DNA of 10,123 nucleotides. Source: Anaerolineaceae bacterium (lineage in GTDB: Bacteria; Chloroflexota; Anaerolineae; Anaerolineales; Anaerolineaceae). Location: the NCBI GenBank assembly GCA_011620465.1, contig WOZC01000151.1:1-10123 (forward strand), given 5' to 3'. The notes under the pieces are model-generated. The model had not been told where the DNA came from, ran no database searches, and worked only from the letters and a program-made list of their open reading frames with translations. Positions within the stretch are counted from its first letter, which is position 1. The number at the start of each line of letters is the position of its first letter. The translations under genes were made by a program, and so were the position numbers. Shown here one piece after another: positions 1 to 7,483 of the stretch.

Positions 1-812
1 CCGCGGCAATCAGCGGTGCTGAAGTTACCCAGGAAATGAACCCCGCTGTCCCCTATACGATCGAAGAGTATGTGCGTGAAGCCAAACTTGCCCACGAAGC
101 CGGCGCAGCGATCATTCACCTGCATGCCCGCTTCGATGACGGCACCCCTACACAGGATCGCGAACGCTTTCGATTGTTGATCGATGCCATTCGGGAAACA
201 TGCCCCGAAGTGATCATCCAGCCTTCCACAGGAGGCGCTACAGGCATGACCGCTGAAGAACGTCTTCAACCTACTGAGCTGGATCTGGAAATGGCGACAC
301 TGGACTGTGGAACGATGAACTTTGGTGGTGATGAGATTTTTGTCAATACCGAGAACATGATCATTGAGTTTGCCGAACGGATGAACCAACGCGGTATCAA
401 ACCCGAGTTGGAGTGCTTTGATAAGAGCCATGTGGATATGGCATTGCGCCTTGTTCGCAAGGGTCACATCAAGCCGCCTTTACACTTCAACTTTGTGTTG
501 GGCGTAAATGGTGGGGCTACCGGTACACCCCGCGACCTGCTGTTCCTCAAAGAATCGCTTCCAGAAGGCGCAACTTTTACCGTAACCGGGGTTGGACGCT
601 GCCAGCTTGATATGAACGTGATGGGCATGCTCCTAGGCGGTCATGTACGTGTGGGTTTTGAAGATAACCTGAAATATAACCGGGAACGAATTGCAGTCTC
701 AAACGCTGAATTTGTTGAGCGTATCGTGAGGATCGCCAGGGAATTGAACCTTGAAATCGCAACGCCAGCAGAAGCCCGTCAAATTCTGGGCTTGCCTGTG
801 CGTGTTAATTAA
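1..812 (+). CDS. kce: 3-keto-5-aminohexanoate cleavage enzyme (5' partial)
   Basis: Kce joins 3-keto-5-aminohexanoate and acetyl-CoA to give acetoacetate and L-3-aminobutyryl-CoA, the fourth step of lysine fermentation. It is a zinc TIM-barrel enzyme of the DUF849/BKACE family. The reading frame is open to the left edge: codons from base 3 read AAISGAEVTQE ahead of the first internal ATG at 36, matching the usual family N-terminus, so that ATG is not the start. About 269 codons are visible and roughly 7 are missing. The metal motif HLH is at visible residues 39 and 41; adding about 7 gives the H46/H48 recalled for the Cloacimonas enzyme. The late motif RVGFEDN carries the third metal ligand Glu and the adjacent catalytic Asp and Arg. 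The product assignment rests on these motifs and on the flanking kdd and kam genes; other BKACE members act on other beta-keto acids. Confidence 0.95.
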   Translation, partial: AAISGAEVTQEMNPAVPYTIEEYVREAKLAHEAGAAIIHLHARFDDGTPTQDRERFRLLIDAIRETCPEVIIQPSTGGATGMTAEERLQPTELDLEMATLDCGTMNFGGDEIFVNTENMIIEFAERMNQRGIKPELECFDKSHVDMALRLVRKGHIKPPLHFNFVLGVNGGATGTPRDLLFLKESLPEGATFTVTGVGRCQLDMNVMGMLLGGHVRVGFEDNLKYNRERIAVSNAEFVERIVRIARELNLEIATPAEARQILGLPVRVN

Positions 813-824
813 CAGATAATTTTT

Positions 825-830
825 GGAGGA
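825..830 (+). promoter_or_regulatory. Ribosome binding site of kdd
   Basis: GGAGGA lies 9 bases before the ATG at 840. It favours this ATG over a second in-frame ATG at 846, which would sit 15 bases from the site. The gap between kce and kdd is only 27 bases, so the two genes are probably on one transcript. Confidence 0.75.
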
Positions 831-839
831 TTTTGATCT

Positions 840-1877
840 ATGACAATGGGCAATAAGTATGGTGCGCACCGCGTAATTGAACCAAAGGGGCTGCTGCCAC
901 AAGCCGCTCACAAAATTGACAACACGATGGAGATTTACGATAACGAGATCTTGATCGATGTTTCAGCGCTGAATATTGACTCAGCCAGCTTCAGGCAACT
1001 TTGGACCGCATCTGGGCATGACGAACAACGCCTTCGAGAGATGATTCTTGGAATCGTCGGTGAACGAGGCAAAATGCAAAATCCGGTCACTGGCTCTGGC
1101 GGTATGCTGATGGGTAGTGTTGCCAAAATTGGACCCGCCTTGCTGAACCGAAATGACATCAAAGTCGGTGATCGCATCGCATCCCTGGTTTCACTTTCAC
1201 TCACTCCCCTGTACATCGAAGAAATTCTGGCAGTGCATCCTGAAATCGATCGGGTCGATATCAAAGGACAGGCAGTCCTGTTTGAGAGCGGTATTTATGC
1301 CAAATTACCTGAGGATATGCCTGAAGCATTAGCCCTGGCAGCCCTGGATGTTGCCGGCGCTCCTGCTCAAACTGCGAATATCGTCAGACCCGGTGATTCC
1401 GTCCTCATTTTAGGTGCCGGCGGTAAGAGCGGTATGCTGTGCGGTTACGAAGCGATGAAACGCGTTGGAGTCTGCGGCAATGTGGTTGGAATGAGCCGGA
1501 ATAACCGCCCCGAAAGAATACTCCTGGACAACAAGTTTGTGCACAAATTCTTTGTTGCCGATGCCCGCAATCCAATGGAAGTGCTCGAGAAAGCCCTGGA
1601 ATGTAACGACGGAAAAGAGTACGATGTTGCCATCAACGTTGTCAACATCGAAGGTACAGAGATGTCTACGATCTTACCGGTGCGTGAAGGTGGACTGGTC
1701 TACTTCTTCAGCATGGCAACAAGCTTCACACGGGCTGCCCTGGGTGCTGAAGGGATCGGTAAAGACGTGAATATGATCATCGGAAACGGTTATGCGCGTA
1801 ACCATGCCGAGATAACCCTGCAGGAATTACGTGAATCCCAAGCGCTGCGTGAAATTTTTGAAAAGAACTACATCTAA
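840..1877 (+). CDS. kdd: L-erythro-3,5-diaminohexanoate dehydrogenase
   Basis: Kdd oxidatively deaminates 3,5-diaminohexanoate to 3-keto-5-aminohexanoate and ammonia with NAD(P)+, supplying the substrate of Kce encoded just upstream. The 345-residue protein opens with the family-typical stretch KYGAHRVIEPKG (residues 6-17), followed by KIDNTMEIYDNEILIDV. A Rossmann dinucleotide-binding loop, LILGAGGKSG, lies near residues 189-198, in a layout like that of medium-chain zinc-type dehydrogenases. The length is normal for the family. The start at 840 is chosen for its GGAGGA site; starting at 846 would remove two residues. It sits 27 bases after kce and 60 bases before kamA, with a hairpin in the second gap. 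NAD versus NADP preference cannot be read with confidence. Confidence 0.95.
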   Translation: MTMGNKYGAHRVIEPKGLLPQAAHKIDNTMEIYDNEILIDVSALNIDSASFRQLWTASGHDEQRLREMILGIVGERGKMQNPVTGSGGMLMGSVAKIGPALLNRNDIKVGDRIASLVSLSLTPLYIEEILAVHPEIDRVDIKGQAVLFESGIYAKLPEDMPEALALAALDVAGAPAQTANIVRPGDSVLILGAGGKSGMLCGYEAMKRVGVCGNVVGMSRNNRPERILLDNKFVHKFFVADARNPMEVLEKALECNDGKEYDVAINVVNIEGTEMSTILPVREGGLVYFFSMATSFTRAALGAEGIGKDVNMIIGNGYARNHAEITLQELRESQALREIFEKNYI

Positions 1878-1885
1878 ACCTGTGA

Positions 1886-1915
1886 AAGAGACTGCTTTTA
1901 TTGCGGCAGTCTTTT
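1886..1915 (+). terminator. Terminator- or attenuator-like hairpin between kdd and kamA
   Basis: A perfect 7-bp inverted repeat, AGACTGC (1889-1895) and GCAGTCT (1906-1912), encloses a 10-base loop. The stem extends by one G-U and two A-U pairs into a T-run (1912-1915). The hairpin starts about 10 bases after the kdd stop, and the kamA ribosome site follows at 1924-1930. The T-tract is only four to five long, so partial termination or 3'-end protection is likelier than a full stop. This is inferred from sequence only. Confidence 0.55.
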
Positions 1916-1937
1916 CCTTCACTAGAGGAGTCAGGGC

Positions 1938-3221
1938 ATGAAAGCTGAAGAAAAATATATCAACAAACAGGGTGAAGCCAGAAGGAGAACACTCTTTCCT
2001 GATATCTCTGATGAAAAATGGAACGACTGGCACTGGCAGGTGTCGCATCGAATTTCTGATGTCGACACACTCAAATTGTATCTGCCGCTTACTGAAGAAG
2101 AGGAAGAAGGCTCTAGAAAAGCTTTGGAGACTTTCCGGATGGCGATCACACCTTACTATCTGACTCTGATCGATCCCAATGACCCCAACGACCCGGTCAG
2201 AAAACAAGCTGTTCCAACGGGAGATGAAGCCTACCGCAGCCCGGAAGACCTGGAAGATCCGCTCGAAGAAGACGGAGACTCCCCTGTGCCGGGTCTCACC
2301 CACCGCTACCCTGATCGAGTGCTTTTTTTGATTACCGACCAATGCGCCATGTACTGCCGGCACTGCACCCGCCGGCGTTTGGCAGGGCAGAAAGATGGTT
2401 CGCGGACTCGACAGCAAATTAATGATTGTATCGAATACATTCGCAACACTCCGGCTGTGCGGGATGTCTTGCTTTCCGGCGGTGATGCGCTGCTGATGAG
2501 CGATGACCGCCTCGAGTATATCCTCTCTGAGTTGCGCAAGATCGACCATGTCGAAATCATCCGCATTGGCACGCGTACACCTGTTGTGCTCCCTCAAAGG
2601 ATCACACCAGAATTCTGTGCCATGATCCGCAAGTATCACCCGGTTTGGCTGAACACGCATTTCAACCATTCCAACGAATTCACCCCGGATTCCATGCTGG
2701 CTTGCAACAGGCTGGCAGATGCAGGTGTGCAATTGGGCAACCAGTCGGTGTTGTTGCGTGGTGTCAACGATTGCGTGCATGTGATGCGAAAACTGGTAAA
2801 CGGTCTCGTCTACATGCGCGTCCGCCCGTATTACATTTACCAGTGTGATCTTTCTCTCGGGCTCTCTCATTTCCGTACGCCGGTCGCAAAGGGTCTTGAG
2901 ATTATCGAGGGCTTGCGCGGTCATACTTCTGGCTTGTGCGTGCCGACTTACGTTGTCGATGCGCCAGGCGGCGGTGGAAAGATACCGGTCATGCCCGATT
3001 ACCTCATCTCACAAAGTCCTGACCGTATCGTTTTACGCAATTTTGAGGGCGTAATCACGACCTATAAAGAGCCCGAAGATTATAAGAATGAATGTCACTG
3101 CCCGGCTTGCCGTGGCGAGCAAGAAGTGGAATTGATTGGTGTTGCTGGATTGCTGGCTGGTCAACGAATGACGCTGGAGCCAGTGGGTTTGGCGCGCAAT
3201 CGCAGGAAGCATAAGGAGTAA
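1938..3221 (+). CDS. kamA: L-lysine 2,3-aminomutase
   Basis: KamA converts L-lysine to L-beta-lysine, the entry step of the pathway, using SAM, a [4Fe-4S] cluster and PLP. The 427-residue protein has the radical SAM motif CxxxCxxC at C136, C140 and C143, and the PLP lysine K348 in the PGGGGK motif. The two aspartates that hold the substrate side-chain amino group in the Clostridium subterminale enzyme (recalled as D293 and D330) align with D304 and D341 at a constant offset of 11. The zinc cysteines align the same way: C279, C386, C388 and C391. Keeping this whole set argues for a true catabolic lysine mutase rather than EpmB (elongation factor P modification) or a glutamate mutase. The start has AGAGGAG at 1924-1930, 7 bases upstream. 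It is the first of five adjacent kam genes. Confidence 0.97.
   Translation: MKAEEKYINKQGEARRRTLFPDISDEKWNDWHWQVSHRISDVDTLKLYLPLTEEEEEGSRKALETFRMAITPYYLTLIDPNDPNDPVRKQAVPTGDEAYRSPEDLEDPLEEDGDSPVPGLTHRYPDRVLFLITDQCAMYCRHCTRRRLAGQKDGSRTRQQINDCIEYIRNTPAVRDVLLSGGDALLMSDDRLEYILSELRKIDHVEIIRIGTRTPVVLPQRITPEFCAMIRKYHPVWLNTHFNHSNEFTPDSMLACNRLADAGVQLGNQSVLLRGVNDCVHVMRKLVNGLVYMRVRPYYIYQCDLSLGLSHFRTPVAKGLEIIEGLRGHTSGLCVPTYVVDAPGGGGKIPVMPDYLISQSPDRIVLRNFEGVITTYKEPEDYKNECHCPACRGEQEVELIGVAGLLAGQRMTLEPVGLARNRRKHKE
3213..3218 (+). promoter_or_regulatory. Ribosome binding site for kamB inside the kamA end
   Basis: AAGGAG overlaps the last codons of kamA. The first ATG in the kamB frame is at 3245, 26 bases away, which is too far for normal use; a TTG at 3242 is 23 away. 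The in-frame codon at normal spacing (5 bases) is ACG at 3224-3226. The kamB frame has a stop at 3212-3214, so the gene cannot begin further upstream. Confidence 0.5.
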
Positions 3222-3244
3222 ATACGAGTATCACGGATGCGTTG

Positions 3245-4318
3245 ATGACTGAGGCAGGCAGCGAACTGCTTGACCTTGCCAGGCTGGAGGAACTGCAATC
3301 TCTGGCTTTGATCGGCTTATCAAAAAATGCTGGCAAAACCACCTGCCTGAACCACATCATCAACGCCTGGCATACCTCTGGTCAAACACGTCCGCTCGCA
3401 CTTACTTCGATTGGCAGAGATGGCGAAGTAGAAGACATAATCAGCGGTAGGTTAAAACCGCGCATTTATATCCCTGCTGGAACACTCATTGCCAGTGCCG
3501 AGAGTGCCTTACAGCGCAGCGACGCTCTGCTTGAGATCCTTGAGCTTTCCAATGTTCGCACCGCCTTTGGTGAAGTGATCATCTGTCGCGCGCTCAGCGA
3601 TGGCTATGTTGAGCTGGCTGGACCAAGCGCTTCAGAAGGGATCACGGTTATCTCGGATTTGTTCCGCCAGCATGAGCCTGACTGCCTGTTTGTCATCGAT
3701 GGCGCCTTATCCCGACGATCACAAGCTGGTTCTGGTGTCAGTGAGGCAGTGATCCTGGCAGTTGGCGCCGTTACTTCGGCTGTCCCGGAAATATTGGCTG
3801 ATAAAACCGCCTTTGCCCTAGATTTGCTGCAAACCCCGTTGATCGGTGGCAGGGAACAAAGCGAATTAGCAGCGGCGATCGCCAATAATCCATACGCACG
3901 CGGCATCTTACTCAATAAGGTAAAAGACCAATCGGAAATACTTGCGATCGACTTGCCAAGCCTGGTTGGATTTGGGCAGGATATCTCCAAAGAACTGAAG
4001 GAGAACACATATCTGCTCTACTTGAGTGGCGCAGTTACTGATCAGGTGGTCATAGAACTGCTAAAAGAGCCCAATTTTGCCAACCTAAAGCTGGTGGTGG
4101 AAGACGGCACCCGCTTGTTTCTCAAACCAGAGACCATGCGGAAACTTCACAATCAAAAAATCGAATTGTTTGTGCTGAATGAGCTTGATGTCCGCCTGGT
4201 TTGCCTGAACCCAACACGTTCCAATGGGCAGCAGCTTGACCCGCAACCCTTTCTGGCTGCTTTACGCCAAAAGATCACCGGCATTCCGGTAGTCGATTTC
4301 GGACCCGCTAATATGTGA
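3245..4318 (+). CDS. kamB: KamB, P-loop protein, putative lysine 5,6-aminomutase reactivase component
   Basis: This protein of about 357 residues matches KamB, found beside KamC in lysine fermentation operons and thought to help reactivate the B12-dependent lysine 5,6-aminomutase; that role is known from annotation and context, not proven by this sequence. Near the N-terminus it has a P-loop, GLSKNAGKTT (about residues 24-33), and a Walker B-like strand, CLFVIDGALS (about 147-156). A conserved-looking ALTSIGRDGE segment lies near 52-61. No membrane segment or signal peptide is apparent. The start is uncertain: ATG at 3245 is the conservative choice, TTG at 3242 adds one residue, and the best ribosome site points to an ACG at 3224, which would add seven. 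The gene begins within about 25 bases of the kamA stop and ends 7 bases before kamC. Confidence 0.85.
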   Translation: MTEAGSELLDLARLEELQSLALIGLSKNAGKTTCLNHIINAWHTSGQTRPLALTSIGRDGEVEDIISGRLKPRIYIPAGTLIASAESALQRSDALLEILELSNVRTAFGEVIICRALSDGYVELAGPSASEGITVISDLFRQHEPDCLFVIDGALSRRSQAGSGVSEAVILAVGAVTSAVPEILADKTAFALDLLQTPLIGGREQSELAAAIANNPYARGILLNKVKDQSEILAIDLPSLVGFGQDISKELKENTYLLYLSGAVTDQVVIELLKEPNFANLKLVVEDGTRLFLKPETMRKLHNQKIELFVLNELDVRLVCLNPTRSNGQQLDPQPFLAALRQKITGIPVVDFGPANM

Positions 4319-4325
4319 GCCAGGT

Positions 4326-5888
4326 ATGCACTCATCGGTCATGATCACTTCAGAATTGTTAAACCAGGTGGGACTACCTGCTGTTCTTGAAGTTTGCTAT
4401 TGTCGCACACCCCAGGGAAGCCAGTTGAAAAACGCTGTCAGGTTCTATGACAACGCAACAAGAAGCGATTTGGAGCAGGAACTTGAGGCTATAAGCCGCC
4501 TGACATCCTTGATTAAGCAAAAACATCCCCAGCTAATCGAAGCATTGACCCAATTGACGAGATTACGGGAGTTACGCGGGACGTTAAGCCGACTTGAGAA
4601 GGGTGGCTTGCTGGACGACACCGAATTCTTTGAGCTCAAAGGCGCTTTGGCAGTATTTAGCCGGCTGAGTAAGCTTTCAGCAGTTCTGGAAGCAGCTTCA
4701 GTGAAATTTGAAGACACAGCTGATGCGGCTGCCCTCCTGGACCCTGGCAACAAGAACAATCCGGCTTTTCATATCTATGACGATTACTCTCCTGCGTTAA
4801 CAGAGATCCGCGCCAGGAAGAAGGATCTCGAGAGGCAAATTAGCCAGAGCAAAGACGCGCCGCGAAAAACTTTGCTCACCAAAAGAGCCCTTGTCATTGC
4901 AGAAGAGGACCAGGAAGAAAAACGGATCCGCTGGGAGCTGGGGGCGAAACTATCAAAATGGCTTCCGCAGATGCAGCATAACGTTGATGCTTGTGGCTTG
5001 CTCGATTTCCGCCTGGCAAAAGCCGATTTGGCTGTCCGCTGGAATGGGTCTTTGCCAATCTTGGTAAAAACGGCTCAGCCTGCTTCCCTGGTGAATGTCC
5101 GGCATCCTTTGATTGCAGCCTTCCTTGAAAAGCATGGGATGGAGTTCACACCAATTTCAATCGAACTTCGCAAAGGCACAACGGTTTTAAGCGGTGCCAA
5201 TATGGGTGGAAAAAGCGTAGCACTCAAAACAGTTTTTTTGGCACTGCTCATGACTCAGTTGGGGTATTTCCCTGTTTGTGAGAGCTTGCAAACACCCCTG
5301 TATGATTTCTTTGCCTTCGAATCCGACCAGGAAGGTGACGTTTATCGTGGGCTTTCATCCTTCGGACTCGAAGCGGTTAAAATTCGGGATCACTACCGCA
5401 GGAGCAAAACCCAGCAAGGTTTCATCGTCATGGATGAGCCATGTAAGGGCACGAATCCAGCAGAAGCGACCGCCATCGTGCAGGCTTTGTGCAAGAGTTA
5501 CGGCACGTCCGACAGTACTTTCTTTATCGCCTCGCATTACCCGGTCTCTACAGAACCAGGCATTCGTTTTTACCAGGTCAGGGGTATTCGCCCTGAGGCT
5601 CTGGCACAACTGCCTGCTTATCATCACGAAAAACAGGTTATTTCAGAAGACGAGCAAGAAGGACCAGCAACCGGGATCCCTATACTGGCGAGAGCGGACC
5701 ACCGGGAGGATTTGATTCGTGTTCGTCGCATTCAAGATTTAATGGACTATCGACTGGAAGAAATTGATGACGCTCATTCAATTCCATCCAGCGCAATCAA
5801 GATTGCCGAGCTGCTGGGAGTGGATGAGGCGCTGCTCCAGGAAATGAAAACAGCTTGGCAGGAGGAACAATGGCAACCCTTAGATTAG
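4326..5888 (+). CDS. kamC: KamC, MutS-like ATPase, putative lysine 5,6-aminomutase reactivase ATPase
   Basis: This 520-residue protein has only the ATPase half of a MutS-type protein. The ATPase domain shows Walker A GANMGGKS (290-297), a signature-like segment SSFGLEA (344-350), Walker B FIVMDEP (366-372) and the H-loop IASHYP (401-406). The N-terminal 250 residues include charged, probably helical stretches (about 47-130 and 160-205) resembling a MutS core or clamp. The mismatch-recognition and connector domains of full MutS (about 850 residues) are absent. In lysine fermentation operons this protein accompanies KamB and is thought to reactivate the B12 mutase, so DNA repair is unlikely. 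The start at 4326 lacks a good ribosome site but sits 7 bases after the kamB stop, suggesting coupling; ATG at 4341 is an alternative. Its 3' end overlaps kamD by 19 bases. Confidence 0.88.
   Translation: MHSSVMITSELLNQVGLPAVLEVCYCRTPQGSQLKNAVRFYDNATRSDLEQELEAISRLTSLIKQKHPQLIEALTQLTRLRELRGTLSRLEKGGLLDDTEFFELKGALAVFSRLSKLSAVLEAASVKFEDTADAAALLDPGNKNNPAFHIYDDYSPALTEIRARKKDLERQISQSKDAPRKTLLTKRALVIAEEDQEEKRIRWELGAKLSKWLPQMQHNVDACGLLDFRLAKADLAVRWNGSLPILVKTAQPASLVNVRHPLIAAFLEKHGMEFTPISIELRKGTTVLSGANMGGKSVALKTVFLALLMTQLGYFPVCESLQTPLYDFFAFESDQEGDVYRGLSSFGLEAVKIRDHYRRSKTQQGFIVMDEPCKGTNPAEATAIVQALCKSYGTSDSTFFIASHYPVSTEPGIRFYQVRGIRPEALAQLPAYHHEKQVISEDEQEGPATGIPILARADHREDLIRVRRIQDLMDYRLEEIDDAHSIPSSAIKIAELLGVDEALLQEMKTAWQEEQWQPLD
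5860..5866 (+). promoter_or_regulatory. Ribosome binding site of kamD within kamC
   Basis: AGGAGGA lies 3 bases before the ATG at 5870, or 5 if counted from GGAG. It selects ATG 5870 over the in-frame TTG at 5855, which would place the site inside the coding region. It lies within the last codons of kamC, a typical arrangement for translational coupling. Confidence 0.8.
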
Positions 5889-7483
5889 ATTGGGAGAAAG
5901 TTGCTCAGGCACGTGAAGCCGCAAAACAAATTGCGGAAGACACCAACGCCTACACCCAGCAATTCACAACAACAACGATAGAACGCTCAATATGCCGTTT
6001 GCTTGGTATCGATGGCGTTGATGCTGTAGGCGTGCCCCTGCCGAATGTCGTGGTGGATCAGCTTATGTCCCGCCAAATGCTTGGGCACGGTGCGGCATAT
6101 TGGCTTGGTCAAGCGGCGATCTCGTTGAGTAAAGAACCACAGGAACTGGCTGAGGCAATTGCCAGAGGCGAACTTGACCTGACCCAGATTGACCCAGTGG
6201 ATCCGTTTGAGATCCAACTTTGGACGGAAAAGAAAGCTGATGAAGCGCTCTCAATCATTCATCGCAACCGTCTCATCCGCGAAGAAAAGGTGCGCCAGTT
6301 TGGCGATCACAGCGGACCCCTGCTCTATGTTATTGTGGCGACGGGCAATATTTATGAAGATATCGTCCAGGCAAAGGCAGCTGCCAAGCAAGGCGCAGAC
6401 GTGATCGCTGTGATCCGCACAACTGGTCAAAGTCTGCTCGATTATGTTCCATTTGGTGCTACTACCGAAGGTTTTGGCGGGACCATGGCTACACAAAAAA
6501 ACTTCCAACTGATGCGGGAAGCTCTCGATGAAGTTGGTGAAGAACTGGGTCGTTACATCCGCCTGTGCAATTATTGTTCGGGGTTATGTATGCCCGAGAT
6601 CGCCGTTATGGGAGCTTTGGAGCGCCTGGACGTCATGCTCAATGATGCCTTATATGGGATCTTATTCCGGGATATCAACATGCAGCGTACGCTGATCGAT
6701 CAATCTTTTTCCCGGTTGATCAACGCAGCTGCCGGGATCATCATAAATACCGGTGAAGATAATTATCTGACCACCTCAGACGCATATGAAGAGGCGCATA
6801 CCGTGCTTGCCTCTCAGTTCATCAACGAACAATTCGCTCTGCAGGCAGGTTTGCCTGAGGAGCAGATAGGACTTGGACATGCATTTGAGATGAACCCGGA
6901 GCTCAAAAACGCTTTCTTATACGAATTTGCCCAGGCACAGATGGCACGCCAAATCTTCCCCAACGCTCCACTAAAGTACATGCCTCCCACGAAATTTAAG
7001 ACAGGTGATATCTTCAAAGGGTATGTTCAGGATGCCTTGTTCAATATTATTTCCGTTATCAGTCATCAGCGCATTCACTTGCTGGGGATGTTGACCGAAG
7101 CAATCCATACGCCTTTTATGGCAGACCGTGCACTCGCGATCGACAACGCTCGCTACATTGCCACCAGTATGGCGGATCTTGGCAACGATATCGAGTTTCG
7201 CGAGGGTGGAATCATGGAACAGCGTGCTAACGAGGTGCTCGATTTAGCGCTCGATTTGCTCGAAAACATCCGAAAGGACGGCTTGTTTCGCACGCTTGAA
7301 GAAGGTCGTTTTGCCGGCGTAAAACGTCCTTTCGAAGGCGGTAAGGGGCTTTCAGGAGTTGTGTTTAAGGAAGACCAATACCTCAATCCATTCATTCCCT
7401 TGCTATTGGAAGAGGCTCGGATTGGATCGGAACGGTATCACCTCAGCAAGTTACAATCGGATCAAGGAGAGAAATATGAGTAA
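5870..7483 (+). CDS. kamD: Lysine 5,6-aminomutase, alpha subunit
   Basis: KamD is the large TIM-barrel subunit of the adenosylcobalamin- and PLP-dependent lysine 5,6-aminomutase. With KamE it moves the terminal amino group of beta-lysine to carbon 5, giving 3,5-diaminohexanoate. The 537-residue protein begins MATLRLDWEKV. Family-typical segments are IRTTGQSLLDYVP (about 182-194, with an Arg near position 183), GATTEGFGGT (196-205) and NYCSGLCMPE (234-243). It is slightly longer than clostridial forms as I remember them (about 516-520). It carries neither the B12 motif nor the PLP lysine; both are in KamE, as expected. The start is fixed by AGGAGGA at 5860-5866. It overlaps kamC by 19 bases and kamE by 8, so equal production of the subunits through coupled translation is likely. 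Confidence 0.96.
   Translation: MATLRLDWEKVAQAREAAKQIAEDTNAYTQQFTTTTIERSICRLLGIDGVDAVGVPLPNVVVDQLMSRQMLGHGAAYWLGQAAISLSKEPQELAEAIARGELDLTQIDPVDPFEIQLWTEKKADEALSIIHRNRLIREEKVRQFGDHSGPLLYVIVATGNIYEDIVQAKAAAKQGADVIAVIRTTGQSLLDYVPFGATTEGFGGTMATQKNFQLMREALDEVGEELGRYIRLCNYCSGLCMPEIAVMGALERLDVMLNDALYGILFRDINMQRTLIDQSFSRLINAAAGIIINTGEDNYLTTSDAYEEAHTVLASQFINEQFALQAGLPEEQIGLGHAFEMNPELKNAFLYEFAQAQMARQIFPNAPLKYMPPTKFKTGDIFKGYVQDALFNIISVISHQRIHLLGMLTEAIHTPFMADRALAIDNARYIATSMADLGNDIEFREGGIMEQRANEVLDLALDLLENIRKDGLFRTLEEGRFAGVKRPFEGGKGLSGVVFKEDQYLNPFIPLLLEEARIGSERYHLSKLQSDQGEKYE
7464..7470 (+). promoter_or_regulatory. Ribosome binding site of kamE within kamD
   Basis: AAGGAGA ends 5 bases before the ATG at 7476 and lies in the last codons of kamD. 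It identifies ATG 7476 as the start. The open frame continues upstream to 7359, but that stretch is out-of-frame kamD sequence. Confidence 0.8.

Noticed and set aside
1878..1937. Cobalamin, lysine or SAM riboswitch ahead of kamA
   Set aside because: The gap is 60 bases, far too short for any of these, and shows only a simple hairpin.
2173..2208. Repeated Asp-Pro-Asn codons in kamA as a tandem repeat
   Set aside because: The DPNDPNDP stretch is a normal part of lysine 2,3-aminomutases, as I recall, and is not an expansion.
1827..2924. Long open frame of 365 codons on the minus strand opposite kamA
   Set aside because: It lies opposite a gene with complete catalytic motifs, has no recognisable domain and spans the kdd-kamA junction. 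It looks like a by-product of kamA codon use.
5236..5241. Homopolymer T-runs in kamC (near 5232-5238) and kamA (near 2324-2330) as possible frameshift sites
   Set aside because: Both reading frames continue intact through the runs to complete domains, and no alternative frame gives a sensible product.
4326..5888. kamC as a DNA mismatch repair gene (MutS)
   Set aside because: The protein has only the ATPase and a helical core, lacks the mismatch-recognition domain and sits inside a lysine catabolic operon.
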